A stretch of 49,782 nt of DNA from a virus (IMGVR_UViG_3300042880_001026:1-49782), one strand, 5' to 3'. Positions 6,333 to 15,217 are shown, numbered from the stretch's first letter. Translations and numbers: made by a program. The notes: generated by a model not told the origin, from the sequence alone.

Positions 6333-9287
6333 ATGCCTTTTCAAGCTCGATTATACAAGAATCAATCCCCACAAGCCTTATCTACTATTGCCGTTAGTCC
6401 AGGAGATACTTTTGAGCTTATTTTATGCGGTTTAACAAGCTTATATCAAAACGCTGTTCTAACCTTTTCTTGTAAGCCAGGAAGCTTTAAAAATAATTTA
6501 ACTGCTATAGCAAACGACCTCCCTGCTTTCCCCTCAACATCTAGTTTATCAATTACTTTACCATCTAGTTTTATTAATTCTCAATATACAATTGATTTAG
6601 TTCCGACTCAAACATCTGCACTCAGCTTAAACACTACTTACGCTTTAGAATTAGAATTTTTATTAACTACTGGAGAAATAGAAAGCTGGCAATTTGTTTT
6701 CAAAATAGGTCAAGATATTGTAGGCAATACAACTCCAGGAACGGCTGGTGTAAATAATCGTAGGAATTTGGGTAGTTTCTCAACTGCACCAAGTACAGCA
6801 GTCCAAGGTGATTCTTATTACAATACAAGCTCAAGTAAGTATTTTGAGAGAATAAATGGAGCTTGGGTTGAATTTGTTAACAACAGTCAAAGTTTAGAAT
6901 TCAATGTCAAAGATTATGGAGCAGTTGGCAATAATTCAACAGACGATACAACAGCAATCCAATCAGCTTTAAATGCTTGTAATACTGCTGGTGGCGGAAC
7001 AGTGTATTTTCCAAAAGGAATTTATATTGCTAATCCTAACACTGGTTTAAATGTTTATTCTAACACAATTATTAAAGGTGATGGGGCATCTACAATTAAA
7101 GTTAAAAACGCTACGAATCTTGATGGTAATCTGTTGCGAATTGAAAATAAAACAAATGTAAAAATTGAGAATATCGCATTGGACGGAAACAAAACAGGTC
7201 AAACTGGATCTACTAATTATGGTTTGTATTTGTCTGATTCTTTAAATTGTGTAGTCGATGATGTAACTACATTTAATTTTAGTGGAGTTGGAACCCAGAT
7301 TTATGATTGTGATGATTGTGTGGTAACTAATTCTACTAGTTATAGTAATGGTTATCATGGTTACGAAATTGAACAATGTAGAGCAACGGTAGTTACAAAT
7401 AATATAGCCTATAGTAATACTAGACACGGTTTTTACCTCGCACCTGGAGAAATTAGTGGAACTGGATCAAAACAATGTGTAATCTCTCATAATATTGCAC
7501 GAAATAATTCTCAGTATGGGATTTCTGTAGGTATTTCAGTTATTGGTAGTACTTATTTAACCCAAGGGTGTATTATTAATTCTAACCAAATTTATGAAAA
7601 TTCTCACTATGGAATTAGCCTTTACCAGCAAGATCAACAAATAGTACAAAATAATATTATTCGTAATAATGGTTTTTCTGGTATTTATTTATATCAATCT
7701 AGGTTAAATAAAATTGAAGGAAATTATCTCCAGAATAATTCCGCAAGTTTAAATAATGGATACGATGAAATTCAGATTGAAGGTGGAAATGACGGAACTG
7801 GAAGCCAAAACAATACAATAGCCTATAATACAATTATTACAAATAACGGATCTGCTAAAGCCAGATATGCAATTCGTGAAGCTCATGCTAGTGATAACAG
7901 CAATCAGATAGTCTATAACTCAGTTTTTGACTCTCCAGCAACTGGTAGATACCTGCTCAACTCGAAATATATTGAGTATTCAGGGAACTACATCAACACC
8001 AATACCCCTCTACAGACTAACTCTGGGGCTGGTCAAGCCGTACAATCTGGATTTGCTGGGATCGATGGAGAATTCGGGATCATGAGAGTGGTAAATAATA
8101 AGGGCAATACTCCTACTCAGTATGTCAACATAGGAACTGGTAACCAAGAATTTTTTATCAATGGAGCTAAAAAACTTGAAATAAACACATCTAATATTTC
8201 AGCAGAAAATAACCAGATTAAGAATTTAGGAACTCCAACACTTTCTACAGATTCAGCGACTAAAGGCTATGTAGATACAGGTCTTGGAACTAAACAAAAC
8301 ACTCTTGTTTCAGGCACAAATATAAAAACAGTAAATAGTCAATCTTTGCTAGGTTCTGGAGATATACTTATTTCTGGAGCGACTTGGGGCGGTATAACTG
8401 GTACTTTAGCAAGCCAAACAGATCTTCAAACTGCTTTAAATTTGAAACAAAATACTATTACAAACAGCGATTCAATTACTCAAGGTAGTACTAATTTATT
8501 TTTGACTACAGCGGAAAGAACTAAACTAAGTAATACAACAAATACTAATACTGGAGATGAAACCACTGGGTCAATTTTAAACAAAATTGGGAACGGAACG
8601 GTAATTAATGATAATTATATACCAAATACTGTAGCTAGAGACTCAGAAATTTTAACTAAAACTTTAGATACTACTTTTGTCCCTACAAATTCAGCTATTG
8701 TACTTGGCAACACAATTTTACAAAGTTTAGAAAAAGCTCAAGGGCAAATTAATAACAAAGAAAATACAATCACAGCGGGTACTACTAGTCAATACTGGCG
8801 AGGTGATAAAACCTTTCAAACTTTAGACAAAACAGCTGTAGGCTTAGCTAATGTAGATAACACAAGCGATTTAAATAAGCCAATTAGTACGGCTACTCAA
8901 ACAGGTCTTGACGCAAAGGCAAATATTGCAGGTCAAGTTTTCACTGGTAACATTCAAACCCCTCAAATAAATACTTCTAAACAAACTCTAACTCCAACTG
9001 GAACAACACAATCAATTAATTGGAATAATGGAAGTATAATTGACCTTGTATTAAGTTCGGCAACTGGCAACGTAACTCTTACATTATTGAACTCGCAAAA
9101 CGCAAGTAGCTATTTAATAGAAGTAACTAATGGTGCAACTCCAAGAAATTTAATTTTTCCAACAGGAACACTTCAATCTAATGGCGGTGGTAATGTTTAC
9201 GTTGGAATTGCAAATCAAAAAGACGTTATTGCGGTATTATGGGATGGGACTCAATTTTTAATATCTGTGTCACGAAATTATGCATAA
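6333..9287 (+). CDS. Tail spike/fibre with pectate-lyase-type beta-helix
   Basis: 984 aa from the ATG at 6333; an in-frame TTG at 6297 overlaps the previous stop. Residues 1-185 form a beta-rich attachment domain. A motif typical of pectate-lyase-superfamily spikes follows (DYGAVGNNSTDDTTAIQ, then GGGTVYFPKGIY), then many short Asn-rich turns (NNIIRNNGFSGIYLYQS) typical of a right-handed parallel beta-helix. The C-terminal third is fibre-like (KNLGTPTLSTDSATKGYVDT; repeated KQNT segments). It would bind and perhaps cleave surface polysaccharide of the host. Adjacent to a second, unrelated spike gene. Confidence 0.85.
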   Translation: MPFQARLYKNQSPQALSTIAVSPGDTFELILCGLTSLYQNAVLTFSCKPGSFKNNLTAIANDLPAFPSTSSLSITLPSSFINSQYTIDLVPTQTSALSLNTTYALELEFLLTTGEIESWQFVFKIGQDIVGNTTPGTAGVNNRRNLGSFSTAPSTAVQGDSYYNTSSSKYFERINGAWVEFVNNSQSLEFNVKDYGAVGNNSTDDTTAIQSALNACNTAGGGTVYFPKGIYIANPNTGLNVYSNTIIKGDGASTIKVKNATNLDGNLLRIENKTNVKIENIALDGNKTGQTGSTNYGLYLSDSLNCVVDDVTTFNFSGVGTQIYDCDDCVVTNSTSYSNGYHGYEIEQCRATVVTNNIAYSNTRHGFYLAPGEISGTGSKQCVISHNIARNNSQYGISVGISVIGSTYLTQGCIINSNQIYENSHYGISLYQQDQQIVQNNIIRNNGFSGIYLYQSRLNKIEGNYLQNNSASLNNGYDEIQIEGGNDGTGSQNNTIAYNTIITNNGSAKARYAIREAHASDNSNQIVYNSVFDSPATGRYLLNSKYIEYSGNYINTNTPLQTNSGAGQAVQSGFAGIDGEFGIMRVVNNKGNTPTQYVNIGTGNQEFFINGAKKLEINTSNISAENNQIKNLGTPTLSTDSATKGYVDTGLGTKQNTLVSGTNIKTVNSQSLLGSGDILISGATWGGITGTLASQTDLQTALNLKQNTITNSDSITQGSTNLFLTTAERTKLSNTTNTNTGDETTGSILNKIGNGTVINDNYIPNTVARDSEILTKTLDTTFVPTNSAIVLGNTILQSLEKAQGQINNKENTITAGTTSQYWRGDKTFQTLDKTAVGLANVDNTSDLNKPISTATQTGLDAKANIAGQVFTGNIQTPQINTSKQTLTPTGTTQSINWNNGSIIDLVLSSATGNVTLTLLNSQNASSYLIEVTNGATPRNLIFPTGTLQSNGGGNVYVGIANQKDVIAVLWDGTQFLISVSRNYA

Positions 9288-9290
9288 AAT

Positions 9291-10694
9291 ATGTTTGGTA
9301 ACGCTTTCTTTTTTTCATCATCGGGATTAATACTTGACGGATTAAATAGTGCTGCTGCGTATAGCTTACGAAAACTTCGCTCCGCTTATACTGGTCCAGC
9401 AATTCGTGTTCGCAGGTCGAGCGACAATGCGGAGCTAAATATTGGTTTTACGGCAAACGGTGATTTAGACACAACGGCGTTACTGGCGCACGTCGGATCG
9501 CAGAACCTGCTGCTGCGATCCCAGGAGTTTGAAAACGGGGTGTGGGAGGGGTTGGCAGGGTCAGCCGAAACCATTGCCGCGAACTCGGAAATAGCCCCCG
9601 ATGGCACACTGACCGCAGAGAGATGCACAGTGCTGGCATCAACGTCCGGCAGGTATCAAACAATCACGCTCGCTGCGGCGGGGCAGGTCACATGCTCGGT
9701 CTTTATCAAAGCCGGTTCAACTGGCACTTGGGCGCGTATCGGGTTTTTTGATACGGCAGTCGTCACCAACCAAGCCCGCTGCTGGGTGAATATGCTAACC
9801 GGCGCGATTGGCACTGTTTCGACAATAGGCTCTGGATGGAGTGGTGCAACTGCAAGTTCAACGCCTGTTGGCAATGGTTGGTATCGTATATCGCTCACCG
9901 CGACGTCAACGGTTACGGCAATATCTGTGATAAATACAGCCGCCGATGCGGATAATAGCATAAGCAGAACTATCGGGCAAAACCGCATTATCTGGGGCGC
10001 GCAACTGAATACGGGTGCGACCGCGCAAACTTACCAACAAACCGTAGCAACAGCAAACACAGGCAGCGGCTTTGTTACCACTTGGTATGACCAGTCGGGC
10101 AATGGTCGCAATGCCACGCAGACCACGGCAGGATCGCAGCCGCGCATTGTCAACGCTGGTGTACTTGATATTGCCAACGGCAAACCCGCTATCAGATTTA
10201 ACGGGTCAAATACGTTTTTCAGTGGTGTATCCCTTCCACTTTCTCAGCTTACCTTGTCATCTGTGCTAAATGACGTAACACAAGCACCAACTATTCGCTA
10301 TTCTATTGGGACTGGCAGCGGTTCCGTACCAAGGGGAATATTCAGCAGCTTTACTGGATTCTTTCCGCCAACCCCAAATGCCTCATTGGGATACATTCCA
10401 GACGCAGGGGTTCCAGTAGTGCAGACAGGCTTCTTTCCAACAATAGGACAGTCTTATGTTGTGAGCTTAACCACGACTGCGACAGAATCAAGCATTCGGG
10501 CAAACGGTGGCAATAATGGAACAGGTGGAAGAATCACCCTGAACCAACTTTTCATCGGTCAACGTGGTGACGGTTTTTGGTATTACGATGGACATAACTC
10601 AGAAACTATCGTATTCCCATCGGCACTCTCCACCACCGACCGCCAAAACATTGAGAGTAACCAAGGTGCTTACTTTACAATTTCAGTATTATAA
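9291..10694 (+). CDS. Second tail spike/receptor-binding protein, arabinofuranosidase-like N- and C-terminal blocks
   Basis: 467 aa, starting 4 nt after the first spike. The start (AAAYSLRKLRSAYTGPAIRVRRSSD) and a later block (FVTTWYDQSGNGRNATQTT, then NGKPAIRFNGSNTFF) are hallmarks of the arabinofuranosidase-B catalytic-like/LamG-like fold found in many phage fibres. A carbohydrate-binding-like module lies between them (residues about 70-255). The sequence is much GC-richer than the neighbouring genes from roughly 9.42 kb onward, with CTG/CGC-type codons, a strong sign of horizontal acquisition. The function would be host-surface glycan recognition. Confidence 0.75.
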   Translation: MFGNAFFFSSSGLILDGLNSAAAYSLRKLRSAYTGPAIRVRRSSDNAELNIGFTANGDLDTTALLAHVGSQNLLLRSQEFENGVWEGLAGSAETIAANSEIAPDGTLTAERCTVLASTSGRYQTITLAAAGQVTCSVFIKAGSTGTWARIGFFDTAVVTNQARCWVNMLTGAIGTVSTIGSGWSGATASSTPVGNGWYRISLTATSTVTAISVINTAADADNSISRTIGQNRIIWGAQLNTGATAQTYQQTVATANTGSGFVTTWYDQSGNGRNATQTTAGSQPRIVNAGVLDIANGKPAIRFNGSNTFFSGVSLPLSQLTLSSVLNDVTQAPTIRYSIGTGSGSVPRGIFSSFTGFFPPTPNASLGYIPDAGVPVVQTGFFPTIGQSYVVSLTTTATESSIRANGGNNGTGGRITLNQLFIGQRGDGFWYYDGHNSETIVFPSALSTTDRQNIESNQGAYFTISVL

Positions 10695-10714
10695 TTTAAA
10701 AATAGGGGATAGAT

Positions 10715-11041
10715 ATGAATAAATTTTTTATTATTACACCGGAAATTGCTAGGGCTCTCGAGATGGCAACTGGTATCAGTGCGGAGAAAGCTCGTCAGCA
10801 GGGATGCGAAGGCGTCACCTCATTTTGGTGGAGCGTTGTACGTCACCCAGACGGAGAGCAGGCCGCACTGGCAATACATGACGCACCAGAAGCAAGCGAG
10901 ATTGCAATCGGCGACCAATCGGCAGTGCCGAACATCGTGTATCAAAACGGCGACCTCGTTATCACGACCGACGATTTAATCGACGAGCTGCCAGCGGATT
11001 GGCATACGGTTGATCCTAGTGCAGATGCACCAAGGAGGTAA
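10715..11041 (+). CDS. Spike-associated hypothetical protein, 108 aa
   Basis: GC-rich gene downstream of the imported spike. It has a Shine-Dalgarno-like AGGGGAT about 9 nt before ATG, rare in this genome and consistent with transfer from an SD-using phage or bacterium. The protein begins MNKFFIITPEIARALEMATG and is acidic at the C-terminus; no membrane segment. It may act in fibre assembly or folding, by analogy with genes often placed after phage fibre genes. Confidence 0.65.
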   Translation: MNKFFIITPEIARALEMATGISAEKARQQGCEGVTSFWWSVVRHPDGEQAALAIHDAPEASEIAIGDQSAVPNIVYQNGDLVITTDDLIDELPADWHTVDPSADAPRR

Positions 11042-11142
11042 AACAACTATTCAAGAAGCTGTGGAAATGGATCATAGTTTATTTAATTTTACTTATTATA
11101 CTGTTTGAAATCCAGCCAATTGACCAAATTAAGATGGTGTAG
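11038..11142 (+). other. Open frame for a membrane peptide lacking a normal start
   Basis: After the GGAGG at 11034-11038 a frame is open to TAG at 11140-11142. It encodes KQLFKKLWKWIIVYLILLII followed by a short polar tail: a basic amphipathic start plus one transmembrane helix. No ATG, GTG or TTG lies at the expected distance, so it is either a degraded gene brought in with the spike cassette or uses an unusual start. Confidence 0.3.
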
Positions 11143-11158
11143 GCTATGAATAGTTGTT
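11042..11158. repeat. 11-bp inverted repeat
   Basis: AACAACTATTC (11042-11052) and GAATAGTTGTT (11148-11158) are perfect inverted copies 95 bp apart. They bracket the membrane-peptide frame at the end of the GC-rich cassette, and sit between the convergent + and - operons. Confidence 0.55.
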
Positions 11159-11174
11159 GTGAGATGGACATAGG

Positions 11175-11489
11175 TTATTTATTACAATTTTCAATAAATC
11201 TTTCTAACTCTTCTTTTGCTCCAATTATAGCTTTTTCTAAATCTCTGTCATCAAACCACATAGGCTTTTCTGGCAGTGAAAAAGATCCGTCAAAAACATA
11301 TCTAGTCCTCCAAAAACTGTGTGGAAAATCTGGATAGTTTTGTCTGCCTTCATAGTGGTCATCAGACTTTTCAATTACTAATTTAAAATTATAAATAGAA
11401 TAATGTGGGGTTGTGCAATATTTGCAAGGGCAAGGGGTTTTAATTCTTGCTTGAATTGTTGCGGGTGCTAGGGTGTTGTAATTGGGCAT
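11175..11489 (-). CDS. Hypothetical protein with CPCKYC cysteine cluster, 104 aa
   Basis: Last gene of the minus-strand early region, convergent with the spike operon. It has a Cys cluster near residues 20-25 (CPCKYC) that could bind a metal ion, followed by an aromatic-rich beta-type region and a helical, acidic C-terminus (DLEKAIIGAKEELERFIEN). No family recognised. Confidence 0.6.
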   Translation of the reverse strand: MPNYNTLAPATIQARIKTPCPCKYCTTPHYSIYNFKLVIEKSDDHYEGRQNYPDFPHSFWRTRYVFDGSFSLPEKPMWFDDRDLEKAIIGAKEELERFIENCNK

Positions 11490-11609
11490 AATTTAAATTT
11501 TTAAATAAGCTATAAAAGCCATAGTGTCATAAATTTGGCGTTTGTTTGTGTGGCGTGTGCTGGTCGCTACCTCAATCTTTCGCAAAATCTAAATGTTCAA
11601 GTAACTCTT

Positions 11610-11888
11610 CTAAGTCATATCGATCAACATCTTATTTAAAATTTCTTCTTCAATAATTACACAAAGCCGATCCCAAACAAAACATAAGCTAAATTCCCAT
11701 TCTCGGAATCCAAAGCTTTTATGCACGGGAATATGTCCCGACATTCCAAACCAACTTGGAATAAATTGAAAATCAAACCAATATACATTGTCGATGTAAC
11801 CAACATAAGTTAATCTCTGATTGTAATAAGTTACTTTATTGATTTTAAAGCAAATTTCCCTTCCAGTTTCTTTGTGGTTGTTGAGCAT
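11610..11888 (-). CDS. Hypothetical protein, 92 aa
   Basis: Aromatic-rich, mostly beta-type sequence (INKVTYYNQRLTYVGYIDNVYWFDFQF). It ends 2 nt after the lytic transglycosylase gene in transcription order, so it is probably co-transcribed with it. A single short frame continues past its stop in another phase, but has no start codon. Function unknown. Confidence 0.6.
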   Translation of the reverse strand: MLNNHKETGREICFKINKVTYYNQRLTYVGYIDNVYWFDFQFIPSWFGMSGHIPVHKSFGFREWEFSLCFVWDRLCVIIEEEILNKMLIDMT

Positions 11889-11889
11889 A

Positions 11890-12792
11890 TTATAAATAAG
11901 GTTTTACATGTTTAAGGTATGCTACCCAAGGTTGAAATCCTTGCTCTCGGTAGATGTCTTTGATAATACTGATCTGATTATCAATGTTATGTAGCCAAGT
12001 AATTTTCTTTACATTACAAGGGTCTTTAGGATTTTTAGAGTCTGCAAAAGTGCAAGCTTCCCCTCCTAATTTTGTGATCCGATTTGCTTGGTAAAATGTA
12101 TTTATCATAAACAAACCTGCGTCCACGCCAGCGGAATTATCGCTTGCATAATCACACTGTCTAGCTTGAGCTTGTTTAGCATTAGTTGACCAACAAGGGC
12201 TAACTGCATTAGTGATATAATCACCACCTACAACGCCGTTTTCATGATTAAGAGTTACGCAAGCTATAACTTGTGCATCTGCTCCAAATTCTGCAAAGGC
12301 TTCGATAAATTTCTTACCAACTTCTTTGGAGTTACAAATATCCCAGTGGGTTTGACCTGTTTTATTATTGAACCATTTGTCTAGGTATTTTGACCTTTCT
12401 ACAACAGGTTTTGGCTCTTCCTTAGGCGACTCTGTTTTGTCGTCCTTAACAGGTTCTACAACCAGCTCTTTCTTAGTTTCTACTGCTTGAACTGGTTGGT
12501 TATCTTTTAAACCAGTCTCTAGCTCATCAATTTTAAATTGGATTTCAAGATTTTTGATTTCAGTTTCCTTACTTTCTTTTTTGAGTTTGTTTATCTCATC
12601 TTGCTTTTTCAAATCGTCAAGCTCTTTTTGCTTTTCTGATCTAAGATCTTCAAAATTTGCTTCGGCTTTAATAGCTAACTTGTTTTGGGTTTGTTTTGTT
12701 TGTTCTGAGTAATTTGCAAAGGCAAGCATTGCGATTGCTCCTACGATACAGATTATTATAGTTGTGTTTTTGTTTAATGTTATTTTGGACAT
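11890..12792 (-). CDS. Membrane-anchored lytic transglycosylase-like enzyme
   Basis: 300 aa. Residues 10-28 form a signal-anchor helix. Residues 35-95 are a charged coiled coil and 95-135 a Lys/Pro/Glu-rich linker. Residues 136-300 are a lysozyme-like domain with a likely catalytic Glu at 184 (TLNHENG), then GLFMINTFYQ and four or more Cys that may form disulfides outside the membrane. It would cleave peptidoglycan from a membrane-tethered position. It lies in the minus-strand early region rather than with the late lysis genes, so it could act in host-wall remodelling as well as lysis. Confidence 0.7.
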   Translation of the reverse strand: MSKITLNKNTTIIICIVGAIAMLAFANYSEQTKQTQNKLAIKAEANFEDLRSEKQKELDDLKKQDEINKLKKESKETEIKNLEIQFKIDELETGLKDNQPVQAVETKKELVVEPVKDDKTESPKEEPKPVVERSKYLDKWFNNKTGQTHWDICNSKEVGKKFIEAFAEFGADAQVIACVTLNHENGVVGGDYITNAVSPCWSTNAKQAQARQCDYASDNSAGVDAGLFMINTFYQANRITKLGGEACTFADSKNPKDPCNVKKITWLHNIDNQISIIKDIYREQGFQPWVAYLKHVKPYL

Positions 12793-12830
12793 ATTTTTTT
12801 GTGTTTTTAGTTGGCTTTTGTTTGTTTAAA

Positions 12831-13460
12831 TTATACTTCCAAGTATTGTTTAAGCTCATCTTGGGAGAATTTTGCTAAGATTGTTTCGGCTGTGGCAAAA
12901 GACATCTTTTTATTGTCTGGGGTATTTCTTGAAATAGCCTCATCAAATTCTAAACAGCTTATTAGGTCTGGCACTGCAAACCTCCAAATTATATGTTTTT
13001 TGTCTTTTACATCTAAAGCATTCAACCTATCAATCTCATACTGAATTTCAAGCTGTTTTGAAAGCATTTTGGCTTTCTTTTCGGCTAGGTCGGGGTCTTC
13101 TGGTAGGAAGATTAGACCTTTATGTAAATCCTGGATAAACATTTCTTCGAACTTTACTTCGTCAATTTTTTTGTTGGAATACAGATCAGCAATAAGTAAA
13201 ATCTCTTGCCCTTCCTCCAGCCCACTAATTACACTTCCATCAGGTCGCTTTAAGATTTGGGGTTTTTCGTGTTTGATTTCAAAATCCTCTGGGCTTTCTA
13301 GCAAGTAGCTTTCTGTTGACTCTTGATCAACTTGCATAGGTTCTGGAGCGTTGCTACAATAACTATCTAAAGCTTCTTGAAATTCAGCAAAAGTAAAAAC
13401 TTTACCTTTTTTATAAAACCAAAAATTGGTTTTAAGTTTAATTGATTTAATTTTAGACAT
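12831..13460 (-). CDS. Hypothetical protein, 209 aa
   Basis: Start chosen at MSKIKSIKLK (13460), matching the common ATG-TCT context here; an upstream in-frame ATG would overlap the next gene. Acidic central section (EPMQVDQESTESYLLESPEDFEIK) and helical C-terminus (AETILAKFSQDELKQYL). Possibly a phage structural or DNA-metabolism accessory; no domain recognised. Confidence 0.6.
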   Translation of the reverse strand: MSKIKSIKLKTNFWFYKKGKVFTFAEFQEALDSYCSNAPEPMQVDQESTESYLLESPEDFEIKHEKPQILKRPDGSVISGLEEGQEILLIADLYSNKKIDEVKFEEMFIQDLHKGLIFLPEDPDLAEKKAKMLSKQLEIQYEIDRLNALDVKDKKHIIWRFAVPDLISCLEFDEAISRNTPDNKKMSFATAETILAKFSQDELKQYLEV

Positions 13461-13465
13461 AAATA

Positions 13466-13711
13466 TTAAAGATAAGTTACTGTTTTTTTGAAATCTCCCC
13501 AAAGTTGTAAGATTTGGTTTCTTTTTTTTTCAGCTTCGTCTTTTGAATTATAAACGATTGTTGCTATAAATTTTTGGTTAATAAAATTAATAAAAAAGCG
13601 ATAACCTGTTGGGTTTCCTTGCCTATCTGTACTTGATATTCTTATATCTGTTACAGATTTAATGTCTGCTAAAGAATAAGTATTGTTGTTAATTGAAATG
13701 AAATTAGACAT
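13466..13711 (-). CDS. Hypothetical protein, 81 aa
   Basis: Starts MSNFISINNNTYSLADIKSV, an opening shared in style with the 28-aa product at 17451-17537 (MSNTVTISNKTYTLTDLE), suggesting a small repeated gene type. The rest is a compact alpha/beta sequence with a helical, basic end. It lies 5 nt upstream of the 209-aa gene in the same operon. Unknown function. Confidence 0.6.
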   Translation of the reverse strand: MSNFISINNNTYSLADIKSVTDIRISSTDRQGNPTGYRFFINFINQKFIATIVYNSKDEAEKKRNQILQLWGDFKKTVTYL

Positions 13712-13713
13712 AG

Positions 13714-13821
13714 TTAGTTGTTTTGATTTTCAAAATCTTGTTTTGCTAGATTGTTTAAGTCGTCTGCTTCGACTGTGTTTGGTAGGATTACATCTAAGTA
13801 ATCGTCTGTGTATGAGAACAT
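13714..13821 (-). CDS. Small acidic protein, 35 aa
   Basis: ATG at 13821, stop TAA at 13716-13714; starts MFSYTDDYLDVILPN. It fits tightly before the next gene (2-nt gap) and is the first gene after the long structured leader at 13837-14071, 15 nt downstream of it. A real small gene or possibly a leader peptide. Confidence 0.5.
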   Translation of the reverse strand: MFSYTDDYLDVILPNTVEADDLNNLAKQDFENQNN

Positions 13822-13836
13822 ATTTGTTTTTGTTTT

Positions 13837-14071
13837 AGCTTAAAGGCTAAAGTCTGAGGTCTAAGGAATCTCACCTTAGAAATTAGTAAATGCTGGGTTT
13901 TCGCCAACCACAGTTTAAATAGTTCCAAACAGGCATTTACTTAAACTACTTTCTCAGTCAGGGGGTCTACTTTTCCAATATAACTGGAGAATACTCACGT
14001 CTCAAGTGTCGGGGAATCACAAACATAGTTTGCTTACCTTTACTTACTCCTCAGATTTTAACCTTCAAGCT
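13837..14071 (-). ncRNA. Long-helix tRNA-like structured leader (element A)
   Basis: Terminal arms 13837-13859 and 14049-14071 pair over 23 positions: 20 Watson-Crick, two G-U and one mismatch when transcribed from the minus strand; the other strand pairs less well. Directly abutting this helix, with no gap, is a 7-bp hairpin with a 7-nt loop (13860-13880, loop TGAGATT on the minus strand), as a tRNA T-arm abuts an acceptor stem. Inside are more hairpins, e.g. GTAAATGC/GCATTTAC. It follows a strong promoter and precedes the 13821-11175 operon; no terminator separates them. Not matched to any riboswitch I know. Confidence 0.55.
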
Positions 14072-14103
14072 GTTAAATTAATCAGAATTAACTGATACAT
14101 TAA

Positions 14104-14132
14104 TTAAACCACTACTTTTTAGTATTGTCAAA
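14104..14132 (-). promoter_or_regulatory. Promoter for element A and downstream operon
   Basis: TTGACA (14132-14127), 17-bp spacer, TTTAAT (14109-14104) on the minus strand, overlapping the 3' end of the upstream gene. Predicted start near 14097, 26 nt before element A. Confidence 0.7.
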
Positions 14133-14399
14133 TATATCTATGCCAACGCCTATTTGATCAAGCTTTTTAGCTATTTCATTTGCTTTCTTTTGTAACTGTA
14201 GATCAAATTTGTTTAAGTCATCAGAATAAGCTTTTTTTAGATTATTCATAACTTCAGATACTAAGTAATATCTTTCATGGCGTACTTTGATGTATTTAAG
14301 ATCTTTGATTGCCTTTGTCCAGAGCTTGTAATTAAAGTGTTCAAAAAAGGCGGTGTAGTTAATGTATTTCATACTATTTAAGATTTTTAATAATTTCAT
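14112..14399 (-). CDS. Hypothetical protein, 95 aa
   Basis: Helical, basic protein (FEHFNYKLWTKAIKDLKYIKV). Overlaps the start of the preceding gene's end by 26 nt, indicating translational coupling. Its last codons contain the -35 region of the next operon's promoter. No family recognised. Confidence 0.55.
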   Translation of the reverse strand: MKLLKILNSMKYINYTAFFEHFNYKLWTKAIKDLKYIKVRHERYYLVSEVMNNLKKAYSDDLNKFDLQLQKKANEIAKKLDQIGVGIDIFDNTKK

Positions 14400-14904
14400 T
14401 TACTTCCAACAACGCCTTTACAGGGTCTTTTTTAAATCCTGATTCAGGGTAGTCGTAGCAGTATTTTTGGTAGAGTGCTTCGGCTTGGGATTTTGGGAGG
14501 AAATAGTATCGCTCATAAGCTACTTCACAATCTTTACGCTTGCCTTTACTGTGAACCCACATATCAGCCCCCAATTTAAATGACCTACTAACTGGATTCT
14601 CCCCCAACTTCTCCTCAAAAGCTACAAAGATTTGTTTGAGCTGGGGTTCTTCTATTAATGTTATTGATTGAACAGAAACAACATTAAGCATTGTTTCTTG
14701 ACCAGAAATACATTTGTCCTCTTTGACACCGTGCGATAAAAACACACTTTCAAGGATTTGTTTATTAAAATTTTTGTGTTTAACAATACTAAACGTATAG
14801 TCTCCTGTTATCTCCACCTTCAAACCTAGCTCTTTGGCTTTGGCTTGTACGGTTTCGTGGAGTTGTTGGGTTGCTTGGTATTGGATTGCTTGGTGTTGGG
14901 TCAT
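14374..14904 (-). CDS. Hypothetical protein, 176 aa, possible paralogue of 19635-20066
   Basis: Begins with a Gln-rich helix (MTQHQAIQYQATQQLHETVQ), then KAKELGLKVEITGDYTFSIV. The 143-aa product at 19635-20066 has the same layout (TLHQTIHELL, then YGLKLEVESDTVIF), and both end in a helical EIIK-LK stretch. This points to a gene duplication in the minus-strand early region. Function unknown. Confidence 0.6.
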   Translation of the reverse strand: MTQHQAIQYQATQQLHETVQAKAKELGLKVEITGDYTFSIVKHKNFNKQILESVFLSHGVKEDKCISGQETMLNVVSVQSITLIEEPQLKQIFVAFEEKLGENPVSRSFKLGADMWVHSKGKRKDCEVAYERYYFLPKSQAEALYQKYCYDYPESGFKKDPVKALLEVNEIIKNLK

Positions 14905-14906
14905 AA

Positions 14907-15062
14907 TTATTTTTTAGTGATTGTAAATTCTTCAGATAATTGCTTGATTAAATCTTGCCACTCTTCAGGGTATAATTCTTGTAAACTTGCGTTTGTAATA
15001 CTACAAATAGTCGCTAATAGCTCCTCTGTACTTAATTGATTAGAGTCTGGTTTTTCGGTCAT
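14907..15062 (-). CDS. Small acidic helical protein, 51 aa
   Basis: ATG at 15062 to TAA at 14907-14909; starts MTEKPDSNQLSTEELLA and is Glu/Leu-rich throughout. It ends 2 nt before the next gene. Spacing and codon use fit the operon. Confidence 0.55.
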   Translation of the reverse strand: MTEKPDSNQLSTEELLATICSITNASLQELYPEEWQDLIKQLSEEFTITKK

Positions 15063-15081
15063 ATTTTAAATTATAGTTTTT

Positions 15082-15216
15082 TTAAAAAGTATCGTATTCG
15101 CAAATCAAAATAAATTGATCACCTTCACGCTTCCAGAATTGATAAACTACTCTAAAGACATTGTCTGTAGTTCCGTCACCAACTTTTTTTTCTGTTTTGT
15201 AGACTAGTTCTAGCAT
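15082..15216 (-). CDS. Small hypothetical protein, 44 aa
   Basis: ATG at 15216, stop at 15082-15084. Starts MLELVYKTEKKVGDGTTDNV and continues as a probable beta hairpin (VVYQFWKREGDQFILICEY). It lies 1 nt from the end of the upstream gene. Unknown function. Confidence 0.55.
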   Translation of the reverse strand: MLELVYKTEKKVGDGTTDNVFRVVYQFWKREGDQFILICEYDTF

Positions 15217-15217
15217 A

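Noticed and set aside
11490-11609. Open frame DRYDLEELLEHLDF after 11610
   Set aside because: Protein-like but without a start codon and only about 20 codons long.
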